Numbered from the stretch's first letter, positions 42,693 to 52,173 are shown. The stretch is DNA of 64,000 nt from Amycolatopsis japonica (GCF_000732925.1 NZ_CP008953.1:8897319-8961318); one strand, 5' to 3'. Notes: generated from the letters alone by a model not told the origin. Made by a program: numbers and translations.

Positions 42693-44830
42693 AGCGGCTT
42701 GCCGCCACTGTCCTGTCGATCCTGTTCCTGGCCATGGCCGCCTCGCCCGTCGCGGTCGCGCAGGCACAGGAACAGCCCCGGCTGCGCGTGGACCTCGACC
42801 AGCTGAACCCCCGCGTGATCGGCACGAACTCGGCTTCGCTCACGGTCACCGGCCGCGTCACCAACGTCGGCGACCGGCGGATCAGCAAACTCGGCGTCCG
42901 GCTGCAGCTGGGCACCAGGCTGCAGAGCGAGCAGCAGATCGGCGACGTCCTCGCCGGTGACAAGTTCAAAGATCTCGGTGCGACCGAGTTCGTCGACCTC
43001 GAACCGGACGAACTGGAGCCGGGGCAGAGCGCCGCGCTGAACCTGTCCGTCCCGCTCGGCCAGTCGTCGAAACTGCAGTTCCCGAGGCCCGGCGTGTATC
43101 CGCTGCTGGTCAACGTCAACGGCACCCCGGATTTCGGCGGCCCCGAACGGCTGGCGGCGGTCACCCTGCTGATGCCGGTGCTCGGCGTCCCCGGCAGGGC
43201 CCCCGCGTCGCGCCCCACGTCGGCGCCGTCCACGAGCCTGCTGTGGCCGATCGCGAACAGCACCGTGCACGTCGTCTCGTCCCCGCTCGGCGGCCCGCTG
43301 ACCCTGGCGGACGAACGGCTCGCCGGTGAACTGGCCGCGGGTGGCCGTCTCGACTCGCTGGTCGAAGCGGCGCGGGCGGCCGAGGCCGACACGAAGGTCT
43401 CGTCGTCGTTGTGCCTGGCCATCGACCCCGACCTGGTCGCGACCGTCGACGGGATGACCCGCGGCTACCAGGTCTCGGGCGGCGCTCCCGGCAAGGGCGT
43501 CGAGACCGCGAAGAACTGGCTCGGCAGGCTGAAGGCGCTGGTCGCGGGCCGGTGCGTGGTCACCCTCCCGTTCGCCGACGCCGACCTCACCGCGCTGACG
43601 AAGGTCCGCGCGGGCGACGCCACCGACACCGCGCTCATGGCGAGCGCGCTGGGCGGCGCCGGGACGATCAAGAACCTGCTCGGCATCCAGCCGCAGGACG
43701 GCGTGCTCTGGCCGGGCGGCGCCCTCGATTCGCAGACCGTCGAAGCGATCGGCAAAGCCGGCGTCAAGACCGTGCTGACCGATTCGGGCAAGCTCCAGTC
43801 CGGCTCGCCGCTTTCGGGCGGGGTGTCGATCGAAGGAACGGACCTGCGCGCGCAGCCGATCGACGCGCTGATCTCGTCCGCGCTGAACGGCTCGGGCTCC
43901 ACGCAGAACGGGCTCGGCGCCATCGCCTTCCGGGCGGGGCTCGGCGGGCAGTCCGAGGGACCGGCGCGCTCGCGGCTGCTGATCGCGCCGCCGCGGCACT
44001 GGGCCGCGAGCGGCACGGAACTCACCACGTTCCTGGAGCGGATGGGTGACTTCTACACCGCCGGTCTGATCAAGGCCGCGCCGTTGCCCGAACTGCTCGG
44101 CGACGGCCCGTCCGGGACGGCGTCGGTCAACTACGACCCGCAGGATCTGACGGCCGCGACCAGCGGTGACGTCACCGCGAAGATGTCCCAGATCGACAAC
44201 GAGACGCTGGGCCTGTCGTCCGCGATGACGATGGATGCCACCAAACGAGTGAATCCGGCCGACGTGATCGCCCCGGTCCGGTTCGCCCTCATCCGGGCCG
44301 CGTCGACCTCGTGGCGCGGCGCGGACGCCGCGATCGTCACCGCCAACGCCCGCGGCGACCTCGAAGCGATCCGCAGCCAGGTCACCGTGGAGCGGCCGAA
44401 GCAGACGATCGCGCTGGCCTCCGGCGCGTCGCCCCTGCCCGCGTACATCACCAACGGCCTTCCGGTCGGCGTCAACGTCCGCACCGTGCTCAAGAACAAC
44501 GTGGGCCTGCGTCCCACCGAAGCCGTCCCGGAGCGGACCGTCCCGGCGAACGGCGCCATCAACCAGCTGCTGCCGGTCGAGGCGCTGCGAGCCGGCCGGT
44601 TCAGCGTCGACGTGGCGCTGACCACGCCCGACGGGACCCCGCTCGGTTCCGACGCGCGGTTCGAGCTGACCTCCACGGAGTACGGCGCGATCACCATCAT
44701 CATCACCATCACCGCGGCGGGTGCGCTGCTGCTCCTGTCGTCCCGGCGGATCTACCGGAGGATCAAGGACTCGCGGGCCGATCGGACGAACGAAACCGCC
44801 CCACGTGTGACCGAGGACGCACAGGTTTAA
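42689..44830 (+). CDS. DUF6049-family exported membrane protein
   Basis: This 713-residue protein has an N-terminal signal peptide (VLSILFLAMAASPVAVAQA), a large extracytoplasmic part with Ig-like strand patterns, and one C-terminal transmembrane helix (IIIITITAAGALLLLSS) followed by a basic end. It corresponds by position to Rv3909 in mycobacteria. Function is unknown, but its constant location upstream of murJ suggests a role in cell-wall assembly. GTG at 42689 overlaps the upstream stop. Confidence 0.85.
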   Translation: MKRLAATVLSILFLAMAASPVAVAQAQEQPRLRVDLDQLNPRVIGTNSASLTVTGRVTNVGDRRISKLGVRLQLGTRLQSEQQIGDVLAGDKFKDLGATEFVDLEPDELEPGQSAALNLSVPLGQSSKLQFPRPGVYPLLVNVNGTPDFGGPERLAAVTLLMPVLGVPGRAPASRPTSAPSTSLLWPIANSTVHVVSSPLGGPLTLADERLAGELAAGGRLDSLVEAARAAEADTKVSSSLCLAIDPDLVATVDGMTRGYQVSGGAPGKGVETAKNWLGRLKALVAGRCVVTLPFADADLTALTKVRAGDATDTALMASALGGAGTIKNLLGIQPQDGVLWPGGALDSQTVEAIGKAGVKTVLTDSGKLQSGSPLSGGVSIEGTDLRAQPIDALISSALNGSGSTQNGLGAIAFRAGLGGQSEGPARSRLLIAPPRHWAASGTELTTFLERMGDFYTAGLIKAAPLPELLGDGPSGTASVNYDPQDLTAATSGDVTAKMSQIDNETLGLSSAMTMDATKRVNPADVIAPVRFALIRAASTSWRGADAAIVTANARGDLEAIRSQVTVERPKQTIALASGASPLPAYITNGLPVGVNVRTVLKNNVGLRPTEAVPERTVPANGAINQLLPVEALRAGRFSVDVALTTPDGTPLGSDARFELTSTEYGAITIIITITAAGALLLLSSRRIYRRIKDSRADRTNETAPRVTEDAQV

Positions 44831-44913
44831 GTGTTTCCGGCCGTTCCCGATTACCCTGGGTCGAACGATGCCGCCGGGCATCACGTAGTCGAGCACCGAG
44901 GATTGGGCGCACG

Positions 44914-47193
44914 TTGGAAAGAGAGCCGGGTGTACCGCCCGAGCGTGCAGGCCGTCCCCGGCGCGAAGGTACTCCGCCACCGCCCCGCCGTACCGACGGA
45001 CCGGCACGCCGTCCGGAGCGTCGTCAGCCGCCCCCGCAGCAGCCCCCGCCCGAACGCGGTGAGCGCCCGCGGCGGGCCGTGCCGCCGCCTCCCCAGCAGC
45101 CACCGCCGGACGGCCGCCGCCAGCGGGTGGCGGGCCGCCCCGACGACGAGACGCGACGGCTGAGGCCACCACCCCAGGGCGCGCCGCCGCGGAAAGCGCC
45201 CCCCGGTCAGGGGACGCCGCCTCCGCCGACCCGTCGGCAGCCGGTGCCGCCTCCGCAGGGGCCGCCGCTTCCGCAGCCGTCGCAGAACCAGGCACCGCGC
45301 CGACCGGCACCTTCCCAGGCGCCGCAGGCCCTCCATCAGACACCGCCCCCGCCGCATCGCGGGCGCCGCCAGCCGCCACCGGTCCGCCCGTGGCAGGTCG
45401 ACCGGCGCGACGAAGCCGACGCGACGCGGTTCATCCCGCGCACCCCCGGTGTCCCGATGGGTTCGCGCTGGCCGGTCGCCGACCCCGACGTCCTCCGCCC
45501 GTACGACCAGCTCGCCACGCAGGTCATGCCGGCGATCAAGGACGCGCCGCTGGTCAAACCGCGGCCGGGGGACACCGGCGAACAGGATGTCGCCGCCCCG
45601 GCGAAGGCGCCGTCGCTCGCGAAGTCCAGCGGCCGGATGGCGATCGCGTCGCTCATCAGCCGCATCACCGGCTTCGCGTGGAAGCTGCTGCTGGTCGCGG
45701 CCATCGGCGCCCAGGTGGAGAACGACTCGTTCAACGTCGCCAACACCATGCCGAACATCATCTTCGAACTGCTGATGGGCGGCGTGCTGTCGAGCCTCGT
45801 GGTCCCGCTGCTCGTGCGGTCGCAGGACGACAAGGACGGCGGCGAGGCCTACACCCAGCGGCTGGTCACGGTGGCGGGCACGTTGCTCGTCGTCGGGACG
45901 ACGATCGCCGTGGTCGCGGCGCCGCTGATCACCAAGCTCTACGTCGACGACAAGGGCCAGGCGAATCCCGAGCTGGTCACCGCGTTCGCGTATCTGCTGC
46001 TGCCGCAGATCTTCTTCTACGGTGTGTTCGCGCTGCTCTCGGCGGTGCTGAACGCGAAGAACATCTTCGGCCCGACGGCGTGGGCGCCGGTGATCAACAA
46101 CCTCGTCGTCATCTTCACGATCCTCGTCGTGTGGATCATGCCGGGGAACATCTCCACCGATCCGGTGTCGATCACCGACCCGAAGCTGCTGACCCTGGGC
46201 ATCGGCGTGACCTCGGGCATCGTGGCGCAGTCGGTGCTGCTGATCCCGCCGCTGCTGCGGTCCGGGTTCAAGTTCAAATGGCGCTGGGGCATCGACAAGC
46301 GCATGAAGGAGTTCGGCGGGCTCGCGCTGTGGACCGTCGGCTACGTCGCGGTCAGCCAGGTCGGCTACACGATCACCACCCGCGTGCTGACCAGCGGTTC
46401 GCAGGGCGGTGTGACCGCGTACAGCAACGCGTGGCTGCTCTTCCAGCTGCCGTACGGCGTCATCGGTGTCTCGCTGCTGACCGCGATCATGCCGCGGATG
46501 AGCCGCGCGGCCGCCGACGGCGACCACAAGAAGCTGATCGGCGACCTCTCCTACGCGTCGCGGATCTCGACGGTGATGCTCGTGCCGATCTCCGCGGTGA
46601 TGACCGTGGTGGGCGGTTCGGTCGGTATCGCCCTGTTCACCCTGGGCAAGGGCACGGTCGAGGACGCGTCGCGGATGGGCGAGGCGCTGGCCATCTCGGC
46701 GTTCGCGCTGCTGCCGTACGCGCTGGTCATGCTGCAGATGCGGGTGTTCTACGCGATGAAGGACGCGCGGACGCCGGTGCTGATCATGATCGTGATGACC
46801 GTGGTCAAGGTGCCGCTGCTGTACCTGTGCCCCGCGCTGCTGTCGCCGGACAACATCGTGCTCGGCGTGATGATGGTCAACGGCCTCACGTTCGTCGTCG
46901 GCGCGATCCTCGGTCAGGTCTGGCTGTGGGTGACCCTCGGAAACCTCCGGAGCAAGCGAGTGCTCGGGGTGATCCTCTTCACGGTCGTCGCGAGTGTGCT
47001 CGGGGTCGGCGCGGCCTGGCTCGCCGGGCAGATCGTGCCTGACTCGTTCGGGCCTACTTTCCATGCCTGGGTGAAACTTCTCCTGCAGACGGTGGTCGGG
47101 ATCGCGGTGTCGTTCGGCGTGCTCATCGCCCTGAAGGTGGAGGAATTGAAGCCCGCCACGGCGAGGATCACCCGGTTGATCAAGCGCGGATAA
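44914..47193 (+). CDS. murJ: MurJ (MviN) lipid II flippase with long proline-rich N-terminus
   Basis: This is the peptidoglycan lipid II flippase in the cytoplasmic membrane. About 230 Pro/Arg-rich residues precede a conserved 14-helix core: SGRMAIASLISRITGFAWK, NVANTMPNIIFELLMGG (helix 2 region), and QLPYGVIGVSLLTAIMPRMSR. The start is uncertain. I use TTG at 44914 (GAGGA about 11 nt upstream) because no ATG or GTG fits before the Pro-rich region. Length 759 aa. In M. tuberculosis a pseudokinase is fused to the C-terminus (Rv3910); here it is a separate gene 78 bp downstream. Confidence 0.9.
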   Translation: MEREPGVPPERAGRPRREGTPPPPRRTDGPARRPERRQPPPQQPPPERGERPRRAVPPPPQQPPPDGRRQRVAGRPDDETRRLRPPPQGAPPRKAPPGQGTPPPPTRRQPVPPPQGPPLPQPSQNQAPRRPAPSQAPQALHQTPPPPHRGRRQPPPVRPWQVDRRDEADATRFIPRTPGVPMGSRWPVADPDVLRPYDQLATQVMPAIKDAPLVKPRPGDTGEQDVAAPAKAPSLAKSSGRMAIASLISRITGFAWKLLLVAAIGAQVENDSFNVANTMPNIIFELLMGGVLSSLVVPLLVRSQDDKDGGEAYTQRLVTVAGTLLVVGTTIAVVAAPLITKLYVDDKGQANPELVTAFAYLLLPQIFFYGVFALLSAVLNAKNIFGPTAWAPVINNLVVIFTILVVWIMPGNISTDPVSITDPKLLTLGIGVTSGIVAQSVLLIPPLLRSGFKFKWRWGIDKRMKEFGGLALWTVGYVAVSQVGYTITTRVLTSGSQGGVTAYSNAWLLFQLPYGVIGVSLLTAIMPRMSRAAADGDHKKLIGDLSYASRISTVMLVPISAVMTVVGGSVGIALFTLGKGTVEDASRMGEALAISAFALLPYALVMLQMRVFYAMKDARTPVLIMIVMTVVKVPLLYLCPALLSPDNIVLGVMMVNGLTFVVGAILGQVWLWVTLGNLRSKRVLGVILFTVVASVLGVGAAWLAGQIVPDSFGPTFHAWVKLLLQTVVGIAVSFGVLIALKVEELKPATARITRLIKRG

Positions 47194-47271
47194 CGATTCA
47201 CGTACGGATGGCGCGCGTTCACGGGTCGTATTCTGGGTACCCTCGGGGCGGGAGCTACGCGGGAGAGTGCG

Positions 47272-48873
47272 GTGGATACGAGACGGAGCGAACAGGCAGG
47301 GGAGGCGAGCCAGGTGGGCATCCGGGCCCAAGGCGGGTCGCTGGCCCCTGGCCGGGTCGTCGGTGACGGCCGGTATCGCCTGCTCGCACAGTTCGGGGTG
47401 GACGAACGGGCGGCGGCGCATCTTTGGCGTGCCCGCGACGGGCAGCTGAAGCGGGATGTCGCGCTGACGCTGCTGGTCGGCGACCCCGCGGACGCGGAAG
47501 CCGCCCGGCTCGCGCGCCGGACGCTGGAGCGTGCCGCGCACGCCTCGAAGTTCGGCCACGGCGGGGTCGCGCGCGTCCTCGACGTGCTCAGCCTCGGCAG
47601 CGGCGTCACTTCGAGCGAAGGTCTGCTCGGTGTCGTCGTGGCGGAATGGACCAAGGGCAGCGACCTGGTCGACCTCGTGGCGCAGCGTCCGGTGGCACCC
47701 GCCGCGGCGGCCCGGATGGTGCAGGCGCTGGCGGAAGCCGTCGACCACGCCCATCAGAACGGTCTCGTCCTCGGCCTCGATCACCCGCAGCGTCTGCGGC
47801 TCACCCCGGACGGCGCGCTGAAGCTCGCCTTCCCGGGCCCGCTGCCCGAGGCGACCCTTCGCGACGACGTCAAGGCGCTCGGCGCCGTGCTGTACCTGCT
47901 GCTGACCGGTCGTTGGGCCCTTCCCGGCGGTCCGGCCGCGATCCCGGCGGCGCCGCACGCGCCGACCGGACGCGTCATCCCGCCGCGTTCGCTGGTCCCG
48001 ACCGTGCCGGTCGAGCTGTCCTCGCTCGCCGTCCGCACCATCGAGGACGGTGGCCACGGCGGCATCCGCACCAGCGCGGCCATCCTGCGCGTGCTGGACC
48101 AGGTCGCCGAAGCCGAAGAGCGCACCCAGCTGATCAAGGCGGTCGGCGAGGAAGAGGCCGTCGCCGAATCGGACGGCACCGTCTGGACGACGAAGAAGCC
48201 GGTCAAGGACGTCGCACGGCGCAAGAAGCTGGCGTTCGGCGTGACCGTGCTGGTCGTCGCGACCGTGGTCATCCTCGCCTGGGGCGGGATGATGCTGATC
48301 AACCTGTTCCAGGGTGAGTCGAAGTCGAGCGGCCCGAAGATGAACGTCGCCGCGTCCTCTTCCCAGGTCGTGCCGCCCCCGGGCGAGCAACAACCGCCGC
48401 CCGCGCAGAAGCCGCCGGCACCCGCGGTGGGTGCGGCGGTGAAGCCGTCGGCCGTGGCCGTCTACAACCCGGGCAGCAAGGGCGACAGCCCCGGCAAGGC
48501 CAGGAACGCCACCGACGGCGACGCGGTCACCTCGTGGAAGACCGACCAGTACGACGAGCAGTTCCCGGTGCTCAAGGACGGCGTCGGGCTGGTCGTGACC
48601 TTCAAGGACCCGATCAACCTCAGCCAGGTCAAGATCGACGCGGCGAGTGCCGGTTCGAAGGTCGAGATCCGCTCCGCCGACAAGAAGAACCCGAAGCTCG
48701 ACGAGACGAAGGTCGTCGGGAGCGGGGACCTCGCGGCCGGCGAATCGACCATCGCGTTGCAGCAGCCGCAGCAGGGTCAGTACTTCATCATCTGGATCAC
48801 TCAGCTGGGTGAAGATGACAAGGGAAAGTTCATCACCGAACTCAAAGAGCTGACCTTCCTGCCTGCGGGGTGA
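47272..48873 (+). CDS. membrane-anchored pseudokinase (MviN C-terminal homologue)
   Basis: This 533-residue protein has an N-terminal kinase-like fold (about 20-260). The catalytic HRD motif reads LGLDHPQ and DFG reads AFPGP, so it should not phosphorylate. A transmembrane helix (about 322-346, FGVTVLVVATVVILAWGGMML) is followed by a Pro-rich linker and an extracytoplasmic beta-rich domain (about 395-533). In mycobacteria the corresponding part of MviN is phosphorylated by PknB and binds FhaA to control peptidoglycan synthesis. That role here is by homology. GTG start at 47272. Confidence 0.85.
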   Translation: MDTRRSEQAGEASQVGIRAQGGSLAPGRVVGDGRYRLLAQFGVDERAAAHLWRARDGQLKRDVALTLLVGDPADAEAARLARRTLERAAHASKFGHGGVARVLDVLSLGSGVTSSEGLLGVVVAEWTKGSDLVDLVAQRPVAPAAAARMVQALAEAVDHAHQNGLVLGLDHPQRLRLTPDGALKLAFPGPLPEATLRDDVKALGAVLYLLLTGRWALPGGPAAIPAAPHAPTGRVIPPRSLVPTVPVELSSLAVRTIEDGGHGGIRTSAAILRVLDQVAEAEERTQLIKAVGEEEAVAESDGTVWTTKKPVKDVARRKKLAFGVTVLVVATVVILAWGGMMLINLFQGESKSSGPKMNVAASSSQVVPPPGEQQPPPAQKPPAPAVGAAVKPSAVAVYNPGSKGDSPGKARNATDGDAVTSWKTDQYDEQFPVLKDGVGLVVTFKDPINLSQVKIDAASAGSKVEIRSADKKNPKLDETKVVGSGDLAAGESTIALQQPQQGQYFIIWITQLGEDDKGKFITELKELTFLPAG

Positions 48874-48904
48874 CGTCAGACACCGGGTCAGTAGGCTCTC
48901 CCGG

Positions 48905-49564
48905 GTGACAGCTGCAGCTCCCACGGACGCGGATCTCATAGCGGCGCATGCCGCTGGAGACCCGCACGCGTTCAGTGAACTGGTCCAGCGACATCGAGAC
49001 CGCATGTGGGCGGTAGCCCTGCGCACTTTGCGGGATCCGGAAGAAGCCGCGGACGCCCTGCAGGACGCCTTCATCTCCGCGTTCCGAGCAGCGGGCAACT
49101 TCAGAGCGGAATCGCAGGTCACGACGTGGTTGCACCGCATCGTCGTGAACGCGTGCCTCGACCGCATCCGGCGGGGCAAGGCCAGACCGACCGTCCCGCT
49201 GCCCGAGACCGGGCAGTTCAACGAGCCCGCCTCGCCGCGCGACTCGATGTCCGAACGCGAGACGAGCCTGGTCGTGAAGGAAGCCCTCGACCAGCTCCCC
49301 GAAGAGCAACGTGCCCCGATCGTGTTGGTCGACGTCGAGGGATACTCCGTCGCCGAGACGGCGAAGATGCTCGGCATCGCCGAAGGCACGGTCAAGAGCC
49401 GGTGTGCCCGAGGTCGCGGAAAGCTCGCGAAGGTTCTCGGACATCTACGGAACCCCGATGCTATTGCGAACGTCCCAACTCACGAAAGCAAACGAGAGCG
49501 CGCTACCCCGCAACGGGGTGCCAGGCGTCCTCAGGGCACGCCGGGTGACGGGGAGGGACGATGA
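48905..49564 (+). CDS. sigM: ECF sigma factor SigM
   Basis: This 219-residue ECF sigma factor has region 2 (HAFSELVQRHRDRMWAVALR and DALQDAFISAFR) and region 4 (LPEEQRAPIVLVDVEGYSVAETA, then the helix-turn-helix GTVKSRCARGRGKL). It is the M. tuberculosis Rv3911 counterpart by synteny. The stop overlaps the anti-sigma start (ATGA), typical for a sigma/anti-sigma pair. Start GTG at 48905. Confidence 0.92.
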   Translation: MTAAAPTDADLIAAHAAGDPHAFSELVQRHRDRMWAVALRTLRDPEEAADALQDAFISAFRAAGNFRAESQVTTWLHRIVVNACLDRIRRGKARPTVPLPETGQFNEPASPRDSMSERETSLVVKEALDQLPEEQRAPIVLVDVEGYSVAETAKMLGIAEGTVKSRCARGRGKLAKVLGHLRNPDAIANVPTHESKRERATPQRGARRPQGTPGDGEGR

Positions 49565-50349
49565 CAGACGAGAGCAGGGGGATCGGTGGGACCGTCGGTC
49601 CGCCGTGGTCTGTCGATGTGCTCGCCGACCTGCACGCAGGTGTGCTGGACGAGCGTGAGGCGGCCGAACTGTGGCCGTTGGTGAACGCCGACCCCGAAGC
49701 ACTGGCGATCATCGAAGCACTGGAAGCGACCACGGCCGACCTCGCGGAACTCGCGAACGAGCCGGTCGCGCCGATGCCGGCGGAATACGCGGCACGGATC
49801 GACGCCGCGCTGGCCGCCGAAATGCGGGCGACGCCTGCGTTTCAAGGCGCATCTGAAAGGCAGCAGGAACAGGTCGCCCCGGTGGTGGACCTCGCGGCCG
49901 CACGGCGGCGGCGGAACAAGCGGATCGGCTGGGGCGCCGGGATAGCGACCGTGGCCGCGGCGGCCATCGCCGCGGTGGCGATCGTCGTCCCGACCACCCG
50001 TGAGCCGGATTCGGGCGGTATCGCCCAGCCCGCGCCTTCGGCTCCTTCCGGACCTTCGCTCGGCGGAGACGGCGGCGGGGCCGAAGCCCTCGTCGGCAAA
50101 GCGATCGGCGTCCGCGACTTCGGCTCGCTGAAGACCGAAGAGCGCCTCGACGCCTGTATCGCCGCGGCCGGAATGGACGCCGACGTGCGCCCCGAGGGCA
50201 TCCGGCCGGTGAACGTCGCGGGCAAGGACGGCGTGATGGTGATCTACACCACAGGAAAACTCGCCCAGTTCCGCATCGTCGCCTTCGGCGCGGACTGCGG
50301 CCCGGGCAACCCTTCGGTCCTCTTCGACAAAATCATCGGACCGAAGTAA
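49561..50349 (+). CDS. anti-sigma-M factor-like membrane protein
   Basis: This 262-residue protein has an N-terminal helical cytoplasmic domain (VLADLHAGVLDEREAAELWPLV), a transmembrane segment (about 126-146, GWGAGIATVAAAAIAAVAIVV) and an extracytoplasmic strand-rich domain. It is the position-equivalent of the SigM anti-sigma factor (Rv3912). It is translationally coupled to sigM. A 15-bp-stem hairpin follows it. Confidence 0.85.
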   Translation: MTDESRGIGGTVGPPWSVDVLADLHAGVLDEREAAELWPLVNADPEALAIIEALEATTADLAELANEPVAPMPAEYAARIDAALAAEMRATPAFQGASERQQEQVAPVVDLAAARRRRNKRIGWGAGIATVAAAAIAAVAIVVPTTREPDSGGIAQPAPSAPSGPSLGGDGGGAEALVGKAIGVRDFGSLKTEERLDACIAAAGMDADVRPEGIRPVNVAGKDGVMVIYTTGKLAQFRIVAFGADCGPGNPSVLFDKIIGPK

Positions 50350-50366
50350 CCGACCGAAACCTCACT

Positions 50367-50421
50367 GGTCCCTCGCTCCCCACCAGCCCCAATCCGGGGG
50401 GAGCGGGGGACCTTTGCTACC
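50367..50421 (+). terminator. hairpin downstream of anti-sigma gene, with 23-bp dispersed repeat (copy 3)
   Basis: GGTCCCTCGCTCCCC (50367-50381) pairs with GGGGAGCGGGGGACC (50398-50412), a 15-bp stem with one G-U wobble and a 16-nt loop, followed by TTTGCTACC. It could terminate the sigM operon. The right arm is the third copy of the 23-bp repeat (50399-50421). Confidence 0.55.
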
Positions 50422-50499
50422 ACGCTAGGTTTTCTAGCGGCGCTAGAGGTCGGATCTCCGCTGTGGCGCAAGCCAGGAGAAAGTAGCGCCGGTCACCCC

Positions 50500-50526
50500 G
50501 GGAACACCGGCCCTTACGATCGTGTT
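50500..50526 (+). promoter_or_regulatory. SigR/SigH-type promoter of trxBA
   Basis: GGGAAC (50500-50505) and GTT (50524-50526) are separated by 18 bases, fitting the oxidative-stress sigma consensus (GGGAAT/C, 18, GTT) of Streptomyces SigR and mycobacterial SigH. trxBA is an established SigR/SigH target. The ribosome site GGAGG lies before trxB. Confidence 0.7.
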
Positions 50527-50564
50527 GAGCCTGGTGAACAGGTCACTACGAGCGGAGGTCACGG

Positions 50565-51560
50565 GTGGCTGCCGAGGAGATCAGGAACCTGATCATTGTG
50601 GGATCGGGTCCTGCGGGATACACCGCCGCTGTCTACGCGGCACGAGCGCAGCTCGAACCGCTGGTGTTCGAGGGCACTCAGTTCGGCGGTGCGCTGATGA
50701 CGACGACCGAGGTCGAGAACTTCCCCGGCTTCCGCGAGGGCATCCAGGGTCCCGACCTCATGGAAGAGATGCGCGAGCAGGCGAAGCGTTTCGGCGCCGA
50801 CCTGCGCCAGGAGGACGTCGAGTCCGTCGAGCTGACCGGTGACGTCAAGTACGTCGTCGCGAACGGCAAGCGCTACGCGGCCCGCGCGGTCGTGCTCTCG
50901 ATGGGTGCCGCCGCCCGCTATCTGAACGTGCCCGGCGAGCAGGAGCTGCTCGGCCGCGGTGTTTCGGCCTGCGCCACCTGCGACGGCTTCTTCTTCCGCG
51001 ACCACGACATCGTGGTCGCCGGCGGCGGCGACTCCGCGATGGAGGAGGCGACCTTCCTGACGAAGTTCGCCAAGTCCGTCACGATCGTCCACCGTCGCGA
51101 GGAGTTCCGCGCCTCCAAGATCATGCTGGAGCGTGCCCGCGAGAACGAGAAGATCAAGTGGGCGCTCAACAAGCAGATCACCGGAGTCGAGGGTGAAGGC
51201 AAGGTCGAGGGCCTGACGCTCAAGGACACGGTGACCGGCGAGGAGTCCAAGCTCGACGTGACCGGGTTCTTCGTGGCGATCGGGCACGACCCGCGTAGCG
51301 AACTGGTGCGTGGTCAGGTGGACCTCGACGAGGACGGCTACGTGCTCACCCAGGGCCGGACCTCGTACACGAACCTTCCCGGTGTCTTCGCGGCGGGCGA
51401 CCTGGTCGACCGCACGTACCGGCAGGCGATCACCGCCGCCGGCTCGGGCTGCGCGGCCGCCATCGATGCAGAACGATGGCTGGCGGAGCACGCCGGTGTC
51501 GAGACCGCCCAGGAGACGCCTGAGCTGGTCGGCGGCGGCTACGGCGCCTCCACCAACTGA
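50565..51560 (+). CDS. trxB: thioredoxin reductase
   Basis: This NADPH- and FAD-dependent enzyme reduces thioredoxin in the cytoplasm. It has the FAD-binding GSGPAGYTAA motif, the redox motif CATCDG, the NADPH-binding GGGDSAMEEA and the C-terminal FAD motif PGVFAAGDLVD. At 331 residues the length is normal. Start GTG at 50565, after GGAGG. It is followed by trxA 38 bp downstream. Confidence 0.97.
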   Translation: MAAEEIRNLIIVGSGPAGYTAAVYAARAQLEPLVFEGTQFGGALMTTTEVENFPGFREGIQGPDLMEEMREQAKRFGADLRQEDVESVELTGDVKYVVANGKRYAARAVVLSMGAAARYLNVPGEQELLGRGVSACATCDGFFFRDHDIVVAGGGDSAMEEATFLTKFAKSVTIVHRREEFRASKIMLERARENEKIKWALNKQITGVEGEGKVEGLTLKDTVTGEESKLDVTGFFVAIGHDPRSELVRGQVDLDEDGYVLTQGRTSYTNLPGVFAAGDLVDRTYRQAITAAGSGCAAAIDAERWLAEHAGVETAQETPELVGGGYGASTN

Positions 51561-51598
51561 CTTTCCCCCAGCCCGTTCACCACCCAGAAGGAGACACC

Positions 51599-51922
51599 AT
51601 GGCCAACACCGTGACGGTGACCGACAAGACGTTCGTCGACGACGTGCTGACGAGCGAGAAGCCCGTCCTGGTCGACTTCTGGGCGACCTGGTGCGGCCCG
51701 TGCAAGATGGTCGCCCCGGTGCTCGAGGAGATCGCGGCGGAGAACGGCGAGAAGCTGACCATCGCGAAGCTCGACATCGATGCCAACCCGAACACTGCGC
51801 GTGACTACCAGGTGATGTCGATCCCGACGCTGATCCTGTTCCAGGGCGGCAAGCCGGTGAAGCAGATCGTCGGCGCCAAGCCGAAGGCCGCGCTGCTCTC
51901 GGACCTCGCCGACGTCCTCTGA
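51599..51922 (+). CDS. trxA: thioredoxin
   Basis: This 107-residue thioredoxin has the active site WCGPC (FWATWCGPCKMVAP) and the cis-Pro loop MSIPTLILF. It is reduced by TrxB and serves as a general disulfide reductase. It has a good ribosome site (AGAAGGAG) and is followed by a strong terminator. Confidence 0.97.
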   Translation: MANTVTVTDKTFVDDVLTSEKPVLVDFWATWCGPCKMVAPVLEEIAAENGEKLTIAKLDIDANPNTARDYQVMSIPTLILFQGGKPVKQIVGAKPKAALLSDLADVL

Positions 51923-51940
51923 TCTCGCGTTTCACCTGCC

Positions 51941-51972
51941 GAAACCCGGGGCCCGCCCAGGCTCCGGGTTTC
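51941..51972 (+). terminator. intrinsic terminator after trxA
   Basis: GAAACCCGGGGCC (51941-51953) pairs with GGCTCCGGGTTTC (51960-51972), a 13-bp stem with one G-U pair and a 6-nt loop. It ends the trxBA transcript. The U tract is weak. Confidence 0.8.
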
Positions 51973-52173
51973 GTCGTTCCCCGGAATGGGTAAAACTCCC
52001 TGTTACGGGAACGCCTGGACGAGTTCCACGAACGGCGACTTGACGCACCGGCCGGGCCTCCGCGCTCACCGAGAGTTCACAGGGCACAATAGAGCACCGG
52101 GGTTCGCCCCGCAGGGTTTTCATAGTCGTGCATCGAGCTCGATCGGTGCCCCAAAGGGAAGAGCGAGGAGTGC

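Noticed and set aside
44881..49395. 1504-codon minus-strand open frame opposite murJ, pseudokinase and sigM
   Set aside because: Shadow of well-supported plus-strand genes; the product is low-complexity His/Arg/Asp-rich and has no motif.
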